Of a stretch of 64,000 nucleotides of DNA, positions 18,243 to 27,677 are shown piece by piece. A model generated the notes under the pieces. That model was not told where the DNA came from and ran no database searches. It was given only the letters and a program-made list of their open reading frames with translations. The stretch is from contig CAJIYM010000004.1 of NCBI GenBank assembly GCA_905181635.1, positions 204,264-268,263 of the forward strand, given 5' to 3'. The DNA comes from an uncultured Flavobacteriales bacterium. GTDB lineage: Bacteria > Bacteroidota > Bacteroidia > Flavobacteriales > BACL11. The position numbers and the translations under genes were made by a program. Within the stretch, counting starts at the first letter, position 1. Each line of letters opens with the position of its first letter.

Positions 18243-20509
18243 CTTTTTATTTGAGCATCGACAACCGACAAGGTTACCATATTAATAATTTCACGCACTG
18301 TACACCCTAACTGCAAGATATGTACTGGCTTTTTCATTCCAACTAAAATAGGACCAATTGAGTCAGCTTCTGCAACTTCTTGTATTAATTTATAAGCTAA
18401 ATTACCTGATTCAAGATTAGGGAAAATTAATGTATTTGCTTGCTTCTCTGCTAATTCCGAAAATGGAAAAATACCTGCCGTTTTCTCACTATTCAAAGCA
18501 AAGTCTACCTGTATCTCCCCTTCTACTATCAAATTAGGATTTCTTTCTTTCAAAAGAACTGTTGCTTTTGCCATTTTTGAAGATCCTTCAGTTCTTGTAG
18601 AACCAAAATTAGAATATGATAACAAGGCTAACCTTGGTGTTATATTGAATTTTTTAACCGACTTAACAATCATTTCACTCATATCAACTAATTCTTCAGC
18701 CGTAGGGCTTGTATTGATTGTTGTATCTGCTAAAAATAGCGTTCCTTTTTTAGTATTCATGATATACATCCCAGCTACCTTTTTCACATCATCCTGCTTA
18801 CCAATAACTTCAAGTGCAGGCTTAATTGTAGTTCTATAATTTCTTGAAATACCGGAAATTAAGGCGTCTGCCTCTCCATTTTCTACCATCATTGATCCAA
18901 AATAGTTACGCTCACGCATTAATTTTCTAGCTTCAAACTGAGTAAGTCCTTTTCTTTTTCTTTTTTCCCAAAGAATATCACCATACTCATCCCTTTTCTT
19001 TTCTTGCGAAATAGCTTTAGGATCTATAATGATTAAATCCTCAAGCTCAATAGAAAACTCCTCAATTAAATCAATGATTTTCTGTTTTCTTCCCAATAAA
19101 ATTGGAGTAGCAATCCCCTCATCACTTACCTGTTGAGCAGCCTTTAATATTTTATAATGCTCAGCCTCAGCAAAAACAACTTTTTTAGGATTTCGTTTTG
19201 CTCTAGCAGTTAAATTTCTGATTAACTTATTGTCTAGACCTAATCGTTTTTTTAAACTTTCACGGTACTTGTTCCAGTCTGGAATTTCCAACTTTGCCAC
19301 CCCACTTCTAATTGCCGACATAGCAACTGCAGGAGCTACAGCAGTAATTAATCTAGGATCTAAAGGTTTAGGAATAATATATTCGGAACCAAAGGTTAAA
19401 GTATTATCATCATATGCTAAATTAATTTCATCTAACACTGTTTCCTTAGCCAAATTAGCAATTGCCTTTACAGCTGCTAACTTCATATTTTCATTTATTT
19501 CAGTTGCTCTTACATCTAGGGAACCCCTAAAAATATAAGGAAAGCCTAGCACATTATTTACTTGATTAGGATGATCAGATCTTCCTGTGGCCATAATAAT
19601 GTCATCACGAGAAGCCATAGCATCTTTGTATGAAATCTCAGGATCGGGATTAGCTAAAGCAAATACAATTGGGCGTTTTGACATAGATTGAACCATTTCT
19701 GATGTAACAATATTTGCTACTGAAAGTCCTAAGAAAACATCTGCATTTTTCATAGCTTCATCTAGCGAATCACATCTTCTATTAGTTGCAAAAATTTTCT
19801 TATTACCTTTTAGCCCTTCCCTGTTTTGCTTAATAACTCCTTTGCTATCCAGCATGACAATATTTTCCTTTTTTACCCCTAAGGATAAGTATAATTTTGA
19901 GCAGGACATAGCTGCTGCACCTGCGCCGTTAACTACAATTTTAATTTTTGAAATATCTTTTTTGGCAATTTCTAAAGCATTCAATAAAGCAGCTGAAGAA
20001 ATAATAGCTGTCCCGTGCTGATCATCATGCATGACTGGAATATTAAGCTCTTCTTTAAGTCTTCTTTCAATTTCAAAACATTCTGGTGCTTTTATATCTT
20101 CTAGATTAATCCCCCCAAAAGTAGGAGCAATTGCTTTAACAGTTTGAACAAATGTATCAACGTCACTTGCATCGACTTCTATGTCAAAAACATCAATATC
20201 AGCGAAAATCTTAAATAATAATCCCTTCCCTTCCATTACTGGTTTTGATGCTTCAGGGCCTATATCTCCTAAACCTAACACTGCTGTTCCGTTTGAAATA
20301 ACAGCAACCAAATTTCCCTTGGCTGTGTATTTATAAACATCATCTTTTTTTTTCGAAATCTGCTTGCAAGGTTCGGCGACTCCAGGGGAATAGGCTAAAG
20401 AAAGTTCTCTTTGAGAACTATGTTGTTTGGTTGGCACAACCTCAATCTTACCAGGTCTTCCTTCTGCATGATAAGCCAAAGCCTCTTTCTTACTTATTTT
20501 TTCTGCCAT
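18239..20509 (-). CDS. maeB: NADP-dependent malic enzyme with phosphotransacetylase-like domain
   Basis: The enzyme decarboxylates malate to pyruvate and makes NADPH. The 756 residues hold an N-terminal malic enzyme half (about 1-420; [12 protein letters not shown] near 159 and the nucleotide-binding [12 protein letters not shown] near 191) fused to a C-terminal half (about 430-756) of the phosphate acetyl/butyryltransferase fold, for example [15 protein letters not shown]-type segments. In MaeB proteins that half is regulatory, binding acetyl-CoA. Its own promoter box lies 23 nt upstream, and the stop overlaps ruvA. Confidence 0.95.
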   Translation of the reverse strand: MAEKISKKEALAYHAEGRPGKIEVVPTKQHSSQRELSLAYSPGVAEPCKQISKKKDDVYKYTAKGNLVAVISNGTAVLGLGDIGPEASKPVMEGKGLLFKIFADIDVFDIEVDASDVDTFVQTVKAIAPTFGGINLEDIKAPECFEIERRLKEELNIPVMHDDQHGTAIISSAALLNALEIAKKDISKIKIVVNGAGAAAMSCSKLYLSLGVKKENIVMLDSKGVIKQNREGLKGNKKIFATNRRCDSLDEAMKNADVFLGLSVANIVTSEMVQSMSKRPIVFALANPDPEISYKDAMASRDDIIMATGRSDHPNQVNNVLGFPYIFRGSLDVRATEINENMKLAAVKAIANLAKETVLDEINLAYDDNTLTFGSEYIIPKPLDPRLITAVAPAVAMSAIRSGVAKLEIPDWNKYRESLKKRLGLDNKLIRNLTARAKRNPKKVVFAEAEHYKILKAAQQVSDEGIATPILLGRKQKIIDLIEEFSIELEDLIIIDPKAISQEKKRDEYGDILWEKRKRKGLTQFEARKLMRERNYFGSMMVENGEADALISGISRNYRTTIKPALEVIGKQDDVKKVAGMYIMNTKKGTLFLADTTINTSPTAEELVDMSEMIVKSVKKFNITPRLALLSYSNFGSTRTEGSSKMAKATVLLKERNPNLIVEGEIQVDFALNSEKTAGIFPFSELAEKQANTLIFPNLESGNLAYKLIQEVAEADSIGPILVGMKKPVHILQLGCTVREIINMVTLSVVDAQIKR

Positions 20510-20532
20510 ATTTCTTTAACTATATAAGAAGG

Positions 20533-20540
20533 CAAATTTA
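20533..20540 (-). promoter_or_regulatory. Promoter -7 box of maeB-ruvA-sprA (TAAATTTG)
   Basis: TAAATTTG on the minus strand lies 23 nt before the maeB start. It is the likely head promoter of the maeB-ruvA-sprA run. Confidence 0.55.
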
Positions 20541-20570
20541 ATGATTTGAATATATTTAGCACCATAAAAA

Positions 20571-20602
20571 AGAAAACCCTGCGCTTTCGAGCAGGGTTTT
20601 AA
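20571..20602 (-). terminator. Rho-independent terminator of the 228-residue type IX cargo gene
   Basis: A perfect 10-bp stem (AAAACCCTGC at 20573-20582 and GCAGGGTTTT at 20591-20600) with an 8-nt loop lies 20 nt past the stop of the minus-strand gene. It separates that gene from maeB. Confidence 0.8.
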
Positions 20603-20622
20603 TTTATTATTTAAAGAATTAA

Positions 20623-21309
20623 TTATTTTACAATCAATTTTTTAATTGAAACAACTTCATTATTCACTATTAAATTTCCAAAATAAATTCCTTTATTCAT
20701 ATCAGATAAATCAAGTTTTTTAACTCCCTTTTGGCTAAGTAAAATCTCTTTTACATTATTTCCTAGAATATCAATCAATTTTAGAGTTGCTAAACTACCA
20801 TTAAAATTAAAATAAACTATATCATTAGCAGGATTTGGATAGAAATCACCAATATTTGTATAGTATGGATTATCATTAACTGATGTAGCACTTCCATGGT
20901 AAGTAACTGTAAAGCATGTTCTATCAATTGTATCTGCAATAGGATAAAAACAATACTCGACAACTCCAATGCCTTGTTCACAATAGGCATCAAAATATCC
21001 TCCAAATGAAACTGCATCTCCTTGACCTGATTGCAGAGTTAAAAATTCACTAGAGACTATAGTGTTAGAACCATAACAAAGTCCTCCCCAACAAAAATAA
21101 TTTGACATACCAGCCGGCTGAGAGATTACATTTTTCTCGCAGGCAATAACATGTTCCTTGTTAGAAATATTTTTTACTGTCAAATTAGAATGTGTTGTGA
21201 GGCAAATATCAGAATTCAAAACAGAATTATCGCCAGTAACAACTAAACTTTGTGCAGCAACAAAGCTAATTTGCGTGATAACGAGTATGTAGAGTATAAT
21301 TTTTCTCAT
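20623..21309 (-). CDS. Secreted protein with type IX sorting domain, function unknown
   Basis: The 228-residue protein has a signal peptide (MRKIILYILVITQISFVAAQ), a middle of about 120 residues with six or more cysteines, and a C-terminal type A sorting domain starting near NIGDFYPNPANDIVYF (about residue 150) and ending KLIVK. The domain marks it for export by SprA and surface attachment. The middle resembles no family I recognise and looks like a small beta-rich domain, possibly disulfide-bonded. It has its own promoter box and terminator. Confidence 0.85.
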   Translation of the reverse strand: MRKIILYILVITQISFVAAQSLVVTGDNSVLNSDICLTTHSNLTVKNISNKEHVIACEKNVISQPAGMSNYFCWGGLCYGSNTIVSSEFLTLQSGQGDAVSFGGYFDAYCEQGIGVVEYCFYPIADTIDRTCFTVTYHGSATSVNDNPYYTNIGDFYPNPANDIVYFNFNGSLATLKLIDILGNNVKEILLSQKGVKKLDLSDMNKGIYFGNLIVNNEVVSIKKLIVK

Positions 21310-21320
21310 TGTTTTTTTTT

Positions 21321-21328
21321 CAAAGGTA
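21321..21328 (-). promoter_or_regulatory. Promoter -7 box of the 228-residue cargo gene (TACCTTTG)
   Basis: TACCTTTG on the minus strand lies 11 nt upstream of the start codon. Confidence 0.55.
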
Positions 21329-21408
21329 CAAAATTTTACTTTAATATTTTTATTTTCCTAATACATAAGATTCTAAATTAACATTCACATAAATTACTGT
21401 ATTTTTTG

Positions 21409-21416
21409 TATATTTG
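21409..21416 (+). promoter_or_regulatory. Promoter -7 box of the thioredoxin-like cargo gene (TATATTTG)
   Basis: TATATTTG lies 28 nt before the start codon. The leader ends in a run of A, a common Bacteroidota replacement for a Shine-Dalgarno. Confidence 0.6.
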
Positions 21417-21444
21417 ACAAATTATTTAATCCAAAAAAAAAAAA

Positions 21445-23007
21445 ATGAAAAAAATATTACTGATTGCAGTGGTTGCACTACTATCACTAAACAATGTAAA
21501 AGCACAGCTACCTGATGGGTCAGTTGCTCCAAACTTTACTTTAACGGACTTAGATGGTAATAGTCATGACTTGCATGCCTTACTTGATCAAGGATATACT
21601 GTTTTTCTTGATTTTTCAGCAATTTGGTGTCCTCCTTGTTGGAGTTATCACACTGGAGGAGCTTTGGAAGATTTATATATGAATCACGGCCCTGCAGGAT
21701 ATCCAAATGTTAACGCTAACACAACTGATGATGTAATGGTGTTTTTCATTGAGGGTGATGGAGGAACCTTAGCAGAACTAAATGGAGGGGCTGGATCACA
21801 AGGAGACTGGGTTACTGGAACTCCTTACCCAATACTACCTACATATGCTGGATCTAATAGTGATCAAGTTACCTCAGATTATCAAATTGGATATTGGCCA
21901 ACTGTATATCAAGTATGTCCTGATAGGATAGTAACTGAATGTGGACAGTCAGCTAATCCTTATTCTTTAGTAGGTGCATGTCCTGCTCCTGCATCAAACG
22001 ATAATGATGCTAGAACATTTGATTATGCTGGTGAAACTCTAACTTGTGAAGGTGACATAGTACCAGAAATTATGATTCAAAATTATGGTCTTGTAAACCT
22101 TACATCTTTATCAATTGACGTGGCGGTTAACGGAACTAGTGTATCTACTACACCTTGGACAGGAAATTTAACAACATACGCAACTGATAACATTATATTA
22201 CCTGTGTTAACTGGATTAACAAGTAATGATGCGGTTACTATCAATACGAGTTATCCTAATGGAATGATTGATTCAGATCCATCTAACAACCCAACCGCTG
22301 CATTCTATGTTTCTTTAGCAACACAAAACACTAACACTTTTATAACTGTTCAAATTGTAACTGACGCATATGGATCAGAAACTACATGGGATATTAAAGA
22401 TGCAAACGGAATGATAGTTTTATCTGGAGGCCCTTACAGTGATTTAGGTGCTAATGGCACAACTATTGAAACTCCTGTTTCAGGAACTTTAAACACAAAT
22501 GAATGTCACACATTTACAATTTATGATTCTTATGGAGATGGAATAAATGCTGGATATGGTACTGGTTCTTTTTCAGTAACTGATGGAAGTGGTACAGTTT
22601 TAACTTCAGGAGGCGTATTTACAGATATTGATGGTGGTGCATTCAAAACAGGTTCTCAAGGCGGACCACCTGCTTCTTGGGATTGTGATGCTATCAACGG
22701 ATGTGTAGATCCCGGTACAGGTTCAGGGTTATATACTTCAATAACTGATTGTAATGCAGCATGTAGTGCAACTGATGTAAGTGAAGTGATTTCAAACCTT
22801 TCAATGTACCCTAACCCTGCAAAAGATGTATTAACGATTGAAGGCTCTTATACTTCTATTGAAATCGTTGATGTATTTGGTAAAGTAGTTTTATCATCAG
22901 AATATGTTAAAACTATTAATGTTAAGTCACTATCTGATGGTGTTTATATGCTAAACATTAAAACAGAAAATGGTATTGCTGTAAAGAAAATTACTGTAGC
23001 TAAGTAA
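21445..23007 (+). CDS. Secreted thioredoxin-like protein with type IX sorting domain
   Basis: After a signal peptide (MKKILLIAVVALLSLNNVKA) comes a thioredoxin/redoxin domain of about residues 25-180 with the active site WCPPC at 61-65. It is followed by beta-rich extracellular modules (about 185-410), a cysteine-rich linker at about 412-441 (CDAINGCVDPGTG pattern, four or more Cys) and a type A sorting domain from about 451 ending KKITVAK. The CxxC suggests disulfide exchange on or outside the cell surface, but the substrate is unknown. A strong terminator separates it from the downstream operon that starts with another TlpA-type protein. Confidence 0.88.
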   Translation: MKKILLIAVVALLSLNNVKAQLPDGSVAPNFTLTDLDGNSHDLHALLDQGYTVFLDFSAIWCPPCWSYHTGGALEDLYMNHGPAGYPNVNANTTDDVMVFFIEGDGGTLAELNGGAGSQGDWVTGTPYPILPTYAGSNSDQVTSDYQIGYWPTVYQVCPDRIVTECGQSANPYSLVGACPAPASNDNDARTFDYAGETLTCEGDIVPEIMIQNYGLVNLTSLSIDVAVNGTSVSTTPWTGNLTTYATDNIILPVLTGLTSNDAVTINTSYPNGMIDSDPSNNPTAAFYVSLATQNTNTFITVQIVTDAYGSETTWDIKDANGMIVLSGGPYSDLGANGTTIETPVSGTLNTNECHTFTIYDSYGDGINAGYGTGSFSVTDGSGTVLTSGGVFTDIDGGAFKTGSQGGPPASWDCDAINGCVDPGTGSGLYTSITDCNAACSATDVSEVISNLSMYPNPAKDVLTIEGSYTSIEIVDVFGKVVLSSEYVKTINVKSLSDGVYMLNIKTENGIAVKKITVAK

Positions 23008-23030
23008 TTCTATACAACATATAATCCAAT

Positions 23031-23062
23031 AAAAAACCCTGAATTTTTCAGGGTTTTTTATT
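23031..23062 (+). terminator. Rho-independent terminator after the thioredoxin-like cargo gene
   Basis: The stem AAAAAACCCTG / CAGGGTTTTTT with a short loop and a T-run follows the stop codon by about 25 nt. Confidence 0.85.
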
Positions 23063-23115
23063 ATATCTTAATTCAGCTATTATTATTAAATTAGCCAAAA
23101 ATAAAAACAAATAAA

Positions 23116-23610
23116 ATGAGAAAACTATTTTTATCGATTTTAGCAACTACACTCTTTTCGACTATAAGTATTGCTCAAAGCAGATCTTTACCTTCTGTAG
23201 ATTTAAAAACACTTAATGGCGGTAGTATTAATATTTCAGAAATAGAGAATAATGGCAAGCCAATTGTAATAAGTTTCTGGGCTACATGGTGTAAACCTTG
23301 TAAAAAAGAACTTAATACTATTGCAGAGGTCTATGAAGATTGGCAAGATGAAACAGGTGTAAAGCTTGTGGCTATTTCAATTGATAATTCAAGATCAATG
23401 GGTAAGGTCGCACCTTATGTTAATGCATCTGACTGGGATTATGAAGTTTATATAGATCAAAATGGTGATTTAAAAAGGGCAATGGGAATTTCAACAGTAC
23501 CACATACATTTTTATTAAACAGTAAAAAAGAAATAATTTGGCAACACAAAGGATATGTTGATGGCGATGAAGATGAGCTGTTTGAACAAATTAAAAAACT
23601 AGCACACTAA
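23116..23610 (+). CDS. Periplasmic TlpA-family thiol-disulfide protein
   Basis: The 164 residues comprise a signal peptide (MRKLFLSILATTLFSTISIA) and a TlpA/ResA-type redoxin domain with the active site WCKPC at 58-62 and a cis-proline region STVPHTFLL near 131. It lacks a lipobox, so it should be soluble in the periplasm. It begins a compact operon; its stop overlaps the next start by one base. Neighbouring proteins also carry cysteine pairs and may be its partners, which is inference. Confidence 0.92.
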   Translation: MRKLFLSILATTLFSTISIAQSRSLPSVDLKTLNGGSINISEIENNGKPIVISFWATWCKPCKKELNTIAEVYEDWQDETGVKLVAISIDNSRSMGKVAPYVNASDWDYEVYIDQNGDLKRAMGISTVPHTFLLNSKKEIIWQHKGYVDGDEDELFEQIKKLAH

Positions 23611-25244
23611 TGTTAAAAAAAATAACCTATACTTTAATTTTATCCTTTTTAGCACTTAATGGTTTCTCTCAAAATAATAGTAGTGAAATTCACGGAAACT
23701 TTGATTTGAACATGCAAAGCTATCAAGAGGATGAACTTATTGGTGCAGAAGCAGCTGATGAAATTATTCTTAATAACGCTTACTTAAACATTAATTACAC
23801 GAAAGGTGATTTTATTGCTGGCTTGCGTTACGAAAGCTATCTAAATGCACTTCTAGATTTTGATGATAGTTATAAAGGAAATGGGATTCCATTCCGCTAT
23901 GCCTCATATACTGTTGATGGGCTTGAAGTAACCGCTGGAAACTATTACGAACAAATTGGAAGCGGATTAATTTTCAGAAGCTATGAAAACAAAGGCTTAG
24001 GGGTTGATAACGCAATGGATGGAATTCGCTTAAAATACAGTCCATTAAAAGGGGTTTATTTAAAGACATTTATAGGAAAGAGCAGAACTTATTTTACTTA
24101 TGCTGATGGCATAATCAGAGGAGCTGATGCTGAAGTTAATATTAATGAAGTTTTAAATTTTGAATCAAAAACAAGAATAATTATTGGGCAAGGGTTCATA
24201 AGTAGATTTCAAGCAGATATCAATCCTAAATTTAAATTACCTCAGAATGTTGCTGCCTATTCATCTCGTTTAAATATAATAAATGGAGGATGGAACTATT
24301 CAGGAGAATATGCAATTAAGCTAAACGACCCTGTAGGATCGCTAACTACTGAAGGAAATAATTATGCAAATGGAAATGCATTAATGAGTAGTCTTACCTA
24401 CTCAAAAAGAGGATTTGGGATTATAGCGGAAATGCATAGAGTAGATCACATGGAATTCCGCTCAGAAAGAGCTCAAGAAAAACAATATATAATCAATTAC
24501 ATACCTACACTAACCAAGCAACATACTTATACTTTATTAGCCCTTTACCCATCTGCAACTCAGTCAGAAGGTGAGTTTGGTACTCAAATTGATGTATTCT
24601 ATAAAATTAAAAAGGGTAGTCTTTTAGGGGGGAAATATGGCACAAAAATAATATTTAATTTTTCTAGGATTAATGCTCTAAATGGAGGAAACTCATACTT
24701 GAATGACAATGAGGAGCACAATCCAATGTTTGTTAGTATTAAAGGAGAAGAACTATACTACAGAGATATAAACTTAGAGATCTACAAAAAAATTAATAAG
24801 AGAATTCAAGTAACTGCTATATTAGCTAAACAATCCTACAATAAAGATGTATTAGAAGGAAAAACGCCTGGAACTTACGGAGTCGTTGAATCCACTATTG
24901 CTATTGCAGATATAAGTTATAAAATTAAGAAAGGGCATACTATTCGTATTGAATTGCAAGAATTATTAGCTGACGGTGGGGAAGGAAGTTGGAGTATGGG
25001 ATTAGCAGAATATACTATATCTCCAAATTGGTTTTTTGCAGTACAAGACATGTACAACTGGGGGAATAATAAAGCAAGTAAGCAACTACATTATGTAAAT
25101 ATAAATTGTGGCTTCTTAAAAGGAGCTAACAGAATTGCTATTGGATATGGGAAAAAAAGAGCAGGAATTTTCTGCGTTGGAGGAGTATGCAAAGAAGTTC
25201 CTTCATCAAACGGATTTAGTTTAACAATATCTTCAAGTTTTTAA
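23610..25244 (+). CDS. Outer-membrane barrel-like protein of DUF6029 type
   Basis: The 544 residues start with a signal peptide (ending ALNGFSQ) and are dominated by amphipathic beta strands, finishing with a terminal strand GFSLTISSSF. This is the pattern of an outer-membrane beta-barrel. Near the C-terminus two cysteines, Cys522 and Cys527, form a C-VGGV-C motif. From memory this resembles the Bacteroidota family DUF6029, which is often next to TlpA and Omp28 genes. Function is unknown. It is coupled to tlpA by a one-base overlap and to the Omp28-like gene with a 1-nt gap. Confidence 0.7.
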   Translation: MLKKITYTLILSFLALNGFSQNNSSEIHGNFDLNMQSYQEDELIGAEAADEIILNNAYLNINYTKGDFIAGLRYESYLNALLDFDDSYKGNGIPFRYASYTVDGLEVTAGNYYEQIGSGLIFRSYENKGLGVDNAMDGIRLKYSPLKGVYLKTFIGKSRTYFTYADGIIRGADAEVNINEVLNFESKTRIIIGQGFISRFQADINPKFKLPQNVAAYSSRLNIINGGWNYSGEYAIKLNDPVGSLTTEGNNYANGNALMSSLTYSKRGFGIIAEMHRVDHMEFRSERAQEKQYIINYIPTLTKQHTYTLLALYPSATQSEGEFGTQIDVFYKIKKGSLLGGKYGTKIIFNFSRINALNGGNSYLNDNEEHNPMFVSIKGEELYYRDINLEIYKKINKRIQVTAILAKQSYNKDVLEGKTPGTYGVVESTIAIADISYKIKKGHTIRIELQELLADGGEGSWSMGLAEYTISPNWFFAVQDMYNWGNNKASKQLHYVNINCGFLKGANRIAIGYGKKRAGIFCVGGVCKEVPSSNGFSLTISSSF

Positions 25245-25245
25245 T

Positions 25246-26133
25246 ATGAAAAATATAATCACACTTTTTAGTTTAATTTTAATTATCACATCATGTGATA
25301 TTATTGAAGGACCTTATGAAATTGACACAGAAAATATTGCACTTACAGACACTACCACTTATGTCAAAAAAATATTAATTGAAGATTTTACAGGCCATAC
25401 ATGTCAAAATTGCCCATCAGCTGCAAGAGAACTAGAAGCAATACATAGTCTTTATGGAGATCGGATTATCGGTATGGCGCTACATGTCAGCAAATCATTT
25501 GCAAGACCTTACCCTTTAAGCCAAGCACCAAATTATCAATATGATTTCAGAACAAAGTGGGGAAAAGAATGGGATGAATTATTTGGGATTTCTGAGATGG
25601 GACTGCCAGGAGGAATGATTAACAGAACAGGATACCCAAGTGGACATAGACTCGGTAAAGATGAATGGCTGGCTAGAGTAATCACTGAGCTAGAAAAAGA
25701 AACTGATTTTGGCATTAGTATTTCTGTAAATGAAGGGATAATAACTGTCCAAACAGAAATATTAAATAATATAAATGGGGATTATAATTTAGTAGTTTGT
25801 ATAATTGAAAGTAATATTATCAACTGGCAAAAAGATGGATCTGAAGATGTTGAAAATTACGAACACAATCACGCTTTAAGGTCTTTACTTTCTAATGAAA
25901 ATTTAAGTACTTCAAGTAATTATTCTATCTCTGATAAAATTGAAAAAATAATCAATTATGATTTAATCTCTTTAGAACAATTTAATATTAATTATTCTGA
26001 AAATACAGCAGAACTAGGCAATGGAAATTCAGGAGGATGGGATGCTTTAAATATGTCAGTTATTGCTTATATTTATGACAATACTAATAAAGAAATACTA
26101 CAAGTTGAAGAAGCTCATTTAATGAATAAATAA
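25246..26133 (+). CDS. Omp28-related outer-membrane lipoprotein
   Basis: This 295-residue lipoprotein has a lipobox with Cys17 (IITSC) and then the Omp28-like segment KKILIEDFTGHTCQNCPSAA with a CxxC at Cys53 and Cys56, placed where a thioredoxin-fold active site would be. The remainder is a mixed alpha/beta and beta-rich region. Omp28 was first described in Porphyromonas as a surface antigen; its biochemical role is unclear. In this operon, beside TlpA and a barrel with a cysteine pair, a thiol-exchange role is plausible but unproven. Confidence 0.85.
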   Translation: MKNIITLFSLILIITSCDIIEGPYEIDTENIALTDTTTYVKKILIEDFTGHTCQNCPSAARELEAIHSLYGDRIIGMALHVSKSFARPYPLSQAPNYQYDFRTKWGKEWDELFGISEMGLPGGMINRTGYPSGHRLGKDEWLARVITELEKETDFGISISVNEGIITVQTEILNNINGDYNLVVCIIESNIINWQKDGSEDVENYEHNHALRSLLSNENLSTSSNYSISDKIEKIINYDLISLEQFNINYSENTAELGNGNSGGWDALNMSVIAYIYDNTNKEILQVEEAHLMNK

Positions 26134-26143
26134 ACTTAACATT

Positions 26144-27073
26144 ATGAAAAAAAATCTATTAACAATCTTGGCAATCTTTTCTGGATTAAGTTCTTTTGGT
26201 CAAATCCAAAATATTCTTGCAGATGACATTGCACAAGGAGGAAAACTTATTGAAGCCTATTTCTCTCCAATGGCTGAAAGTTTTGGGACAGGTTTAAATA
26301 GTGGGTGGTATAATACTGCAAGACCACACAGTTTAGGTGGCTTTGATCTAACATTTACTATAAATACTGTTATTATCCCAAATTCTGCAGAAACTTTTAA
26401 TATTGAGGATGCTGGTGGGGGAACTTTTAATTCCACTAAAGATAAAGCATCTACTATATTTGGAAGCTCTGATGTAACTGCAATGACATATAACAATACA
26501 GATTTTGATATGCCTGGAGGATTTAAAACTCCTGCAATACCATTACCTATGATTCAAGCAGGTATTGGTTTAATTAAAAATACGGCTATTGACATAAGGT
26601 ACATGCCAATGTTAAATGTTGGCGATAATATTAATGTAAATCTATTTGGAGTTGGAGTAAAACATGATTTATTACAATGGATACCTGGAATTGGTAATGC
26701 TATTCCAATGAGCCTTTCATTTCAAGGAGGTTACACCTCTTTGAATACAGAATTAAAAATAGCTGGACAAAAAGTTTCTCTTCAGACTAAGGCTACTACT
26801 GTTAATTTAGTTGCATCAAAAAAAATATTAATGATCACTGGCTATATTGGATTAGGATACAACTCAGCAAGTACAACTTTTATGACAGATGCTAATTTTG
26901 ATTTAGGTGGAATTCAATTTGAAGAAAAATTAGAAGTAGATTTTATATCTAATAAAAATTTAAGGAAAAATATTGGATTAAGATTAAATCTAACTCTAGT
27001 AACAATTCAGGCAGATTATACTTTTGCAGACTACCCAACAGCTACTTTAGGTGTTGGTGTTAGTTTAAGATAA
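26144..27073 (+). CDS. DUF6588-type envelope protein
   Basis: The 309-residue protein has a signal peptide (ending LSSFGQ) and a glycine- and aromatic-rich beta pattern compatible with an outer-membrane barrel. The region ADDIAQGGKLIEAYFSPMAE just after the signal, and the extended strands that follow, resemble the Bacteroidota family DUF6588 as I remember it. There are no cysteines in the mature part, unlike its upstream neighbours. It is the fourth gene of the operon, 10 nt after the Omp28-like gene. Function is unknown. Confidence 0.7.
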   Translation: MKKNLLTILAIFSGLSSFGQIQNILADDIAQGGKLIEAYFSPMAESFGTGLNSGWYNTARPHSLGGFDLTFTINTVIIPNSAETFNIEDAGGGTFNSTKDKASTIFGSSDVTAMTYNNTDFDMPGGFKTPAIPLPMIQAGIGLIKNTAIDIRYMPMLNVGDNINVNLFGVGVKHDLLQWIPGIGNAIPMSLSFQGGYTSLNTELKIAGQKVSLQTKATTVNLVASKKILMITGYIGLGYNSASTTFMTDANFDLGGIQFEEKLEVDFISNKNLRKNIGLRLNLTLVTIQADYTFADYPTATLGVGVSLR

Positions 27074-27074
27074 T

Positions 27075-27677
27075 ATGAGAAAGACATTTACACTATTGCT
27101 TTGTTGTTTATTTTTTTCAATAAGCATTAAAGCACAGAGTTTTGGAGGGGGAATGATTCTAGGGCTTAGTACGTCACAGGTTTCTGGAGACAATTTAGGA
27201 GGTTTTAAAAAAGCAGGATTGTTAATTGGAGGCTTTATTGATTTGCAACTTAATAATGTAGTAAAGGGTCAAATGGAAATGACTTTTATTCAGAAAGGCA
27301 GTAATAATCCAAATATGAACGAAAATAGCTATTCAGACATTAGTTTATCTTATGTTGAAATCCCGGTACTTATAAAATATCAACAAAGCCGTACAATAGC
27401 GATTGAAGGAGGAATTGAAACTGCATTTCTAATTTCTGCTTCTGATAATGATATTTACGGTCAGATTTCCGCCAACAGTTCAAAAAAATTCAATAGAACA
27501 GATATTAGTATTTTTATAGGAATTAATTATTTTATTAATAATCGATTAATATTAAATAGTCGAATCAGTAATTCTATTCTGCCAATAAGAGCACATGCTT
27601 CAGGTACTACTTTTCAATTTAACAAAGGACAATACAATTCTGTAATGAGTTTCGCATTACACTACTTTCTATTATGA
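27075..27677 (+). CDS. Small outer-membrane beta-barrel protein (porin-family-like)
   Basis: The 200 residues have a signal peptide (ending FSISIKAQ) and alternating strand pattern, with SYVEIPVLIKYQ near residue 93 typical of the Bacteroidota PorT/OMP_b-brl type barrels, and a C-terminal strand ending FALHYFLL. It begins 1 nt after the previous stop and overlaps ubiX by 4 bp. It could be a channel or a structural barrel; nothing specific can be said. Confidence 0.75.
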   Translation: MRKTFTLLLCCLFFSISIKAQSFGGGMILGLSTSQVSGDNLGGFKKAGLLIGGFIDLQLNNVVKGQMEMTFIQKGSNNPNMNENSYSDISLSYVEIPVLIKYQQSRTIAIEGGIETAFLISASDNDIYGQISANSSKKFNRTDISIFIGINYFINNRLILNSRISNSILPIRAHASGTTFQFNKGQYNSVMSFALHYFLL

